Shown in pieces: positions 58,260 through 64,000 of a stretch of 64,000 nt of DNA (position 1 is the first letter of the stretch; each line of letters opens with the position of its first letter). The stretch is taken from contig CP154956.1 in assembly GCA_039621445.1 (NCBI GenBank), forward strand, positions 41,688,437 to 41,752,436. The letters run 5' to 3'. The position numbers and the translations under genes are program-made. Below the pieces are notes generated by a model. The model ran no database searches, had not been told where the DNA came from, and saw only the letters and a list, made by a program, of their open reading frames with translations. Source of the stretch: Euglena gracilis. Taxonomy: Eukaryota > Euglenida > Euglenophyceae > Euglenales.

Positions 58260-58611
58260 ATAGCCAAAAAAATAAAACAAAATAAAAAAGCCAAAAAATA
58301 GCTAAACTCCCCCCAGGGGGTCTGGGGGTCCCCTGACTAGAAAAAAATTTTCCTCTGTCGCTGCGCGCCGAAGTGGAAACGAGGTTTTTAATGCCTTTTT
58401 GGCTGATTTTGTTTCAAAAAAAATACCAAAGTGGCAAAAATGGCTAGTTTTGGGGGGTCACTAGAAAAAAATTCCACCGGCTGGCCCTGCTCACAAACCC
58501 CCGGGGGGGGGGGGGGTCCACTAGAATTTCCGCCAGCCAAATTTGGACTAGCTGCAGTCCAGACCCCCCAGGGGGGTACTGCAAGCCCTTAAGCAACAGA
58601 CTGGTCGAACC
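58119..58611. mobile_element. Foldback element abutting the Penelope-like ORF
   Basis: Left end GGTCCGGACCAGGCTATTGC then TTAA; right end inverse GGTTCGACCAGTCTGTTGCT then TAA. About 493 bp, with repeated CTAGCC/GGCTAG and C/G runs. No transposase. It touches the start of the retroelement frame. Confidence 0.65.
58220..58262. repeat. (AAAT)n microsatellite
   Basis: About ten AAAT units inside the foldback element. Confidence 0.95.
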
Positions 58612-59265
58612 ACCCAGGTCCTGAAAAAAACCTCTGAGGGAGGGCCCAAGCAAAAGGATTTTCACAATGAGCAATGATTGTCGCAAAAAATAGATGGATA
58701 GAAATGGATAGATCTTTTGGCTGCAAAATTGTGCAAAATTCCCTCTGGTGCTTCGTGCCACAATTAACTTGCTTTCTATTGGCAATTTCAAATGGGCAAT
58801 GAAAAAAAAAAGTGCAAAAAAGGTAAGCCTGAAAATTTTTGCAATGCAAAAAAAAATGCAAAGCTGAGAATTGTTCTGGATTTTGCACAAAAAAAGATGC
58901 AAATTGTGCAACTTGCATTCCATCCATTCATCCTGTCCCCAGCAACTGACCAAACTGGAGATGTTACCATGTTCAAGTTCCACATTTTCCTGTATGTTGT
59001 GTGGTGGTGCACTTTTTCAAAACTCACACCAGATCAGGAGGCACAGAACAAGACCTGCTGAGACATATGCTTTCCAAGCAATATCCAAGATGTATGGAGT
59101 GCCATTGCAACTGTTGGAGTGATGTCTTTTGAAAGCTGATATTTTGATTGCAAGTTATGTTCTGTCTGGAATCCAATAACAACAGATTTGGCTTGAAAGA
59201 CTTAACATAAAAACCCCCTTGATTGCTTGATTGAGTGGAGCAAAACATTGCAGAGGAAACCATTG
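58612..59265. other. Non-coding between foldback and RING gene
   Basis: A/T-rich. Begins with the TCCTGAAAA..AACCTCTG / TCACAATGAGCAATGATTG repeat shared with 49.66-49.74 kb. No supported exon. Confidence 0.45.
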
Positions 59266-59602
59266 CTAATCAGTCAGCGATCGGTAGGGATGCCCCTGAA
59301 CCCCCTTCAAGAGGTCTTGCAACCATGTCTGGTTCACAGCATCAGCTTGCCCGCACACCGGGCACGCCAGGGCCTGCAACGCCCACAGCATCCAACAGCG
59401 CTCGTGAATGATGTGGTTGCAGGGCCGCAGGACGGCAATAGGGCACCCTGGCAAGGCAAGGGAAGGAACGGGTCAAGGCGCCAGGCTGCGCGGCATGGCA
59501 CCCACCTTGGGCGATTCGCTCGGTGCAGAGGTGGCAGTCGAAGTCGCAGTCCACGGGGCAGGCAGCGCTGCTCGTTTGAACCTGGGTCCCGCACAGGTTT
59601 CG
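59266..59602 (-). CDS. RING-H2 finger protein, last two exons
   Basis: Exons 59506 to about 59602 and 59266-59447 are separated by a 58-nt GT-AG intron (CAAG|gtgggt ... ccttgccag). Spliced, the product has CDFDCHLC, then RPCNHIIHERC and CPVCG: ligands C-x2-C, C-x-H, H-x2-C and C-x2-C, a RING-H2 arrangement binding two zinc ions, typical of E3 ubiquitin ligases. The C-terminus is WLQDLLKGVQGHPYRSLTD then stop. An acceptor before VQTSSAACPVDC is likely (GGACCCAG). 5' exons lie upstream and were not found; I cannot name the ligase. Confidence 0.75.
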
Positions 59603-59659
59603 CCGGCGAATTTGGAAACCTGGCGCCTCAACGCTGCAGTCATTTCGGAACAACCTGTC

Positions 59660-60690
59660 AAAATTTTGCCAAGCTCCTCAAAAAAATTTGCTCAAAGGTC
59701 TCAAAAATTTTTGCAATTTGCACCCCAAAAAATATTTGCACTTGTTCCGAAAAATTTTGCACTCCGTCATTTTATTTTTGCTCAATGAAAAAAAGCCTAA
59801 CACTGGACAATAGAAAAAGATCCACGCCGATTGAAGTTTCAAAGGGCAAATGTGCAAAACACCCGATCCAAATGCAAAAATTTTTGGAACCGAGGCAAAT
59901 GGATGCAAATGGATGTGTCAGCTGACTTGAAAATCTTGGTGTTCAGGGGCAATATAATGCAATACGTTGGCATGCTTTGTTGACCGACTCATATCCCACT
60001 TTGGGGACAACACCTCCACACGCTGCTCTCCTCTTGTTTTCATTATTATCTTGTCTCAAAAGGTCCCGTTGTTAAGGTTGTTATATAAAAACAAATATTT
60101 GGCAGGTGTGTGCAACTTATTTCAATGGTTCATTTGCACAACTGCTCACACGAGCCACCCAAAGAGTCCAGCAATGTTCGTCGGGATGGGGCCCAGAATC
60201 ACATGAATACAAAAGAGGGGATACCAAAACTTCATCACATTCATTTTCCAATTCCAAACATGCAGACTTGGGAGGCTCTTGGTTGGCTTTAAAGTGGTTG
60301 GTGTGCGCATTTGAGAACACCGACCACAAGCACATTTCTGCACACCGATAGTGATTTTATTACTATGGGGGTGCCACAGGGTTTTAAACATGAGCGGTGG
60401 TGTGGACAACTTGCCACTGAGCTCAACCAGAAACTTGTGGCGGTCCTCTTGTGTTCTGCACCCCCTCATCAACAACCAGTGGCAGAGTTTTCTAACAGCC
60501 CATTTCAACCTTCTTTATTTGTTGCATATGAAATTCCATTTTGCAAACAACTTCAAAAACCCATAACATAACATAACATAACATGCCGCAGAGCTTCAAA
60601 GAGCAAGCAAAGTGGTGGACCTGTGACCTCCAGAACACCACCTGGCACTGGCAAATTGTCATCCAGGAAATGGGGGAGCAAGGACCGGGG
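59660..60690. other. Upstream of the RING exons, nothing supported
   Basis: No splice-bounded exon recognised. 60563-60585 is a short (CATAA)n run. Confidence 0.4.
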
Positions 60691-60699
60691 CCAGGGATA

Positions 60700-61450
60700 G
60701 ATGGGAAGCTTTGAGGGGGGGGGGTCGGACCCCCCCTTCCAACACAGAGGGCGGGGGTGGGTCGGACCTCCGGGCTTCGAAAAAAGGGCAGGTGGGGGGG
60801 GTCCAGACTGGTCTAGGGGGGGGGGGGGGCCACCCCTCCCCACCTAAACAATGGCACGGTCGGGGTGACCGATTTTCAGCCCAGCGCGAAGTGCTGAGAC
60901 GAAAATTTTTGACCCCCCGAAACGGTCAAAAGTGCCATTTTGGGCGTGTTTTTGGGCAAAAAAAAAAATGTGAAAAATCTTCGGCACAAAGCGCCGGAAG
61001 GAAAATTTTGACTTTTTGGGGGGTCCCGGGTGACCCCCAGGGTCGGTCTGGACCCCTGTTGGCAGGTGGGGCGTCCTGGACCCCCCTCTCCGTCCAGGAG
61101 GGGGGAGGGCACCCCCCCACGTAAACCCCGTACACCCTCCTTGATCGAACCCTGCCCCCCCCCTCCAACCTTGAAACTGAAGGGAGCCGGGAAAATTTCG
61201 GTTTCGTGGACAGAAAAGGGCCAAATGCCAGGCCAAAATTGGTCCAAAATACCTGACTTTTCTTTGAAAATAAAGCCAAAAATGCTCATTTTTTGAAATT
61301 CTTTGAACATCATTTATGTGGTAAACACCAAAACATCAAAAAATGGGCAGTGCTCAAAAGAGGGGAAAGGGGCATGTTTTGTTCATTTTCCAGCGCACAG
61401 CGCCGGAAGAAAACTTTTGCCATTTTGGAAACCTGCCAAGGAGGGGGGGT
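60700..61450. repeat. Composite dispersed repeat
   Basis: 60830-61140 matches 25850-26175 and 61140-61445 matches 19940-20225, each with its own hairpin (61391 CAGCGCACAGCGCCGG). Poly-G and poly-C runs mark the joints. Confidence 0.7.
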
Positions 61451-62421
61451 GGGACTCCTCTTAAGTGGGAAAAAAAGAACCTTCCGGTGCTACGCACACC
61501 GAAGTATTAGAAATGGGTTTATTGAACGAGTTTTTGTTGGCTAACTCTGTTCCAGAACTTTGTTCCCAAAAATGGCAAAGAAACAGGTAATTTTGGCAGG
61601 TTTTGGGGTTCAAGAAGGTTAAATACGGCGCTTTGCGCCGTCACTGGGAAAATATTTTCCACCAGTCAGCCCTTCTAGCAGACCCACTGGCCAAATTTCA
61701 CTACCCCCCCCCCTGGTCCAAGAACCGCCAGTGCTCCAGGAAAATACCGTTGACACAGAAGAGGGGGTGTCAATCAGAAGCTTTTCAAAAAGCATTGTGC
61801 ATCAAAGCAAAAAAAACACATTGTGTTCCAGAAAAGGGGTGTTAACACGTGTTGTTTCATGCATTTTTAGTACTTTGAAAAAAGCACCTCCTCTTTCTTT
61901 GAAGAGAGACATTCTTTGTTCACCATTTGTCAAAATCAAACTCTTTTTTTGTAGAGGTGTCCAGGACAAGCTTCTGCTTCATGGTTTGCAGTACCCCCCC
62001 CCCCCGGCGGGGGCTTGACTGCAGCTGCCTACCCCCCTTGTCAAAGACACATAGCAATGTCCCATGAACAGTACAGACTCAATCGGTGTGATTATATTCT
62101 TTATAATTAAGCTATTGTTTGTTTAAGCTTACTTCGCTCTCATATTCCCCTGCATTGTCCCTTCTGTTTTACCTCAATTTCCAGGATTGCTTGAATGTGG
62201 AATTTTCACTAATCCTGGGGGGGGGGGGTGCTTAAATTTGGGTGTCAGTCGGTTTGGGCCGAAGGGTTGCTTAAATTTGGGATTTGTGAAAAACTTGGAG
62301 GGGTTGAACAAACTGGGGGAGGGGGTTCAGCTCTCGTCCCTCTGAGATTCAGCAAGCCCAGCCCGCCCACCCACCTACACCTTTTAAAACTCTCTCCGAG
62401 ATCGGACAGGAGGATACAAAC
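61451..62421. other. Non-coding with foldback fragments
   Basis: 61620-61720 holds hairpin CGGCGCTTTGCGCCG and CCACTGGCCAAATTT-type sequence like the 58-kb foldback. 62000-62030 is a C/G palindrome. No exon supported. Confidence 0.4.
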
Positions 62422-62590
62422 CTACCACCAGAATCGACTATGGCCATACCAACGCCGAAACCTGAGTCTGCCATCCAGCAGTTTGTCAGCCCCCAGAAAG
62501 GTGACAACTATGCGCACGATGAAGGTGGCGGCAGGAGCAGAGGTAACTGCTTGTGGAAGAGCCTGAGTGAGCTCTCTGATCCTGCCATGG
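62422..62590 (-). CDS. Weak candidate terminal exon
   Basis: After a CCATGGCAG acceptor the minus strand reads IRELTQALPQAV, ATFIVRIVVTFLGADKLLDG and a basic end GHSRFWW with a stop. Could be a last exon of a gene upstream of the window; no domain recognised. Confidence 0.25.
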
Positions 62591-63047
62591 GGAAACAATG
62601 TTGTCAAATTACGGCGGAGAATACTGGAACGGAGTTCCCCCTTTGAACACCCCTTCAGCTGTCTCCAAATTTGGTCATTTCAGGTCTTCATGTACACCAG
62701 TAAAGCCGACCCTTGGTTTCAATTTATGGTCACCCAGCCCCCTTCTTGTCCTGCCAGGATAACCTCGTCAAGTCCACCCAGGTTGGGGCTGAGGAATTGT
62801 GTTCACCATTTCCTCCACATTTTCTTGGCTTTTTTTAAAAAAAATTCCTGAGACACAACCCATCAGGCTCAAAGAGGGAGTGGACTGGAATATGGAGCAA
62901 AAGAGCAATCCCCTGTCAAAGAAATTGACATCACCTGTGTGCAAAAAAAATGCCGTCAAAAATTGGTGCTTGCCGGAAAAATTTGCTGTTCTCCCGACCC
63001 CCTGTGTCCACCCAGCCATCAGCCTTGGCTTGGCATTACCTTCAATG

Positions 63048-63315
63048 CAGGGTTTTTTTTAATCCGGGGGGAGGGGAGTCCCCCCCACCCACCCACCCAC
63101 TCCTGGGACCTACTTTGGGGGGGGCGTGTTTTCGAGAGGCGCGACAAAGAAAATGCAAGAAAAAGTCGGCGTCTTTGGGCGCCAGTCAAAAAAAATCCAG
63201 CACCTTCGGCGCCAGGCACCCACCAGCCAAAAAAGGTACCCCCCCCCCCCCGGGGTCCGGCTGGACCCACCCACCCTACCCCCCCCCCTGGGGTCCAAGA
63301 CAAAAAAAACCCCTG
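63048..63315. mobile_element. hAT-type MITE, copy 3
   Basis: Starts CAGGGTTTTTTTTAATCCGG, ends CCAAGACAAAAAAAACCCCTG in two parts (CAAGACAAAAAAAACCCCTG). Perfect 8-bp duplication CTTCAATG on both sides. 268 bp; interior hairpin CACCTTCGGCGCC. Confidence 0.9.
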
Positions 63316-63323
63316 CTTCAATG

Positions 63324-64000
63324 GCACGATGCAACAAGAGGCAACCTGGTGTGCAACTGCAGCTCTTCTGTCCGCAGGACGGCGGCAACTTGCTTCTTTG
63401 CATCCCAAGCAAAACTCTCAGTTGAAATGGTCATTTGCTCTCAGAAGGAGGGGGTGTTGCTTGCCGGGCATATATGCGCTTCAGCCAAGGTTGGCTCTGT
63501 GTGTTTTGATAAATCCCTTCATCTCTCCCAAAATCCCTCATCTCTGTCACCAATGCACAAATGTCAACGAGGCAATAACCAAACACATTTTTTTCAATAT
63601 ATGTTTTTGGTTGTGTTCAAATCACGCAAAAGAGCCATTTTTCTGCGATTCTTGCCATTATTTCTTGAACCATTCCGACTTTTTTGATCCTTGTGTTGTC
63701 GAAGCATGGGAAACCCTCATGAGTTTTTAAAGAAAATTTTGACTTTGGTTCAATGGGCAGCCAGCTATCCTGTGTGAAAATCCGAAATTGTCAATTTTGA
63801 GTTTGGGTTGAACACCTTCTCCGCATTCCTGCACCTTTTCAATTTCTCTATTCAATATATTTTCTGTCTGCACAGCTTCCCGAGAATTTTCATTGTGAAC
63901 CCAGGGTCATAAGTACCAAACAGCCGACAACTCCTTTAAAGAGAAAACTAGTTTTTTTTTGTTGAAAAAGAACAATATGGGCAATGACAAAAACAAAATG
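63324..64000. other. Right edge, nothing supported
   Basis: No exon, repeat copy or RNA gene recognised. Confidence 0.4.

Noticed and set aside
52100-58620. Hammerhead ribozyme typical of Penelope-like element ends
   Set aside because: I looked for CTGATGA with a matching GAAA on the minus strand around the element and saw none; a covariance search would be decisive.
60146-60508. Minus-strand frame with CACGRCSQ as a Penelope/DIRS RT tail
   Set aside because: Only one short Cys-rich phrase; no RT motifs nearby.

Overview
This window is a piece of an intron-rich, repeat-rich eukaryotic nuclear genome. Evidence: short exons with GT-AG junctions and matching phases, introns up to about 12 kb, long (CA)n and (CATA)n arrays, and hAT-type, Tc1/mariner-like and Penelope-like mobile elements. 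There is no operon, Shine-Dalgarno pattern, tRNA or rRNA that I can see. A protist or alga looks likely: the Penelope-like element has its GIY-YIG domain in front of the reverse transcriptase, an arrangement known from green-lineage, protist and some invertebrate elements. The species cannot be fixed from the sequence.

All recognisable host exons lie on the minus strand. From low to high coordinates: two candidate exons of an unknown gene (211-473); the last three exons of a C2-like protein (6424-8658); a tuberin (TSC2) homologue covering 12816 to at least 48629, about 39 exons and about 1,900 codons, with N-terminal helical repeats at high coordinates and a complete Rap/Ran-GAP domain at 12.8-15.5 kb; the last two exons of a membrane protein (50538-51425); and the last exons of a RING-H2 protein (59266 to about 59.6 kb). 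Tuberin is the GAP subunit of the TSC complex, which switches off Rheb upstream of TORC1, so this organism probably has that branch of growth control.

The most striking object is a 5.4-kb minus-strand reading frame (52715-58138). It joins GIY-YIG endonuclease, Penelope-type reverse transcriptase, a CCCH zinc finger, an OTU-type cysteine protease, a DnaJ J-domain, a 2A-like HPGP motif and two more CCCH fingers in one protein of about 1,800 residues. It has no ATG before the GIY-YIG domain, and a foldback element abuts its 5' side.

The rest is repeats. A 2.56-kb hAT transposon (35954-38515) sits in the largest tuberin intron and has its middle third inverted. Three MITEs of one hAT-type family carry 8-bp target duplications. 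Several other elements have terminal inverted repeats with long G/C runs. Many repeats with unrelated ends share one small internal hairpin, a GCGC stem closed by a TTCG- or TTTG-like loop next to A/T runs. That shared module is the main pattern not explained by ordinary annotation.
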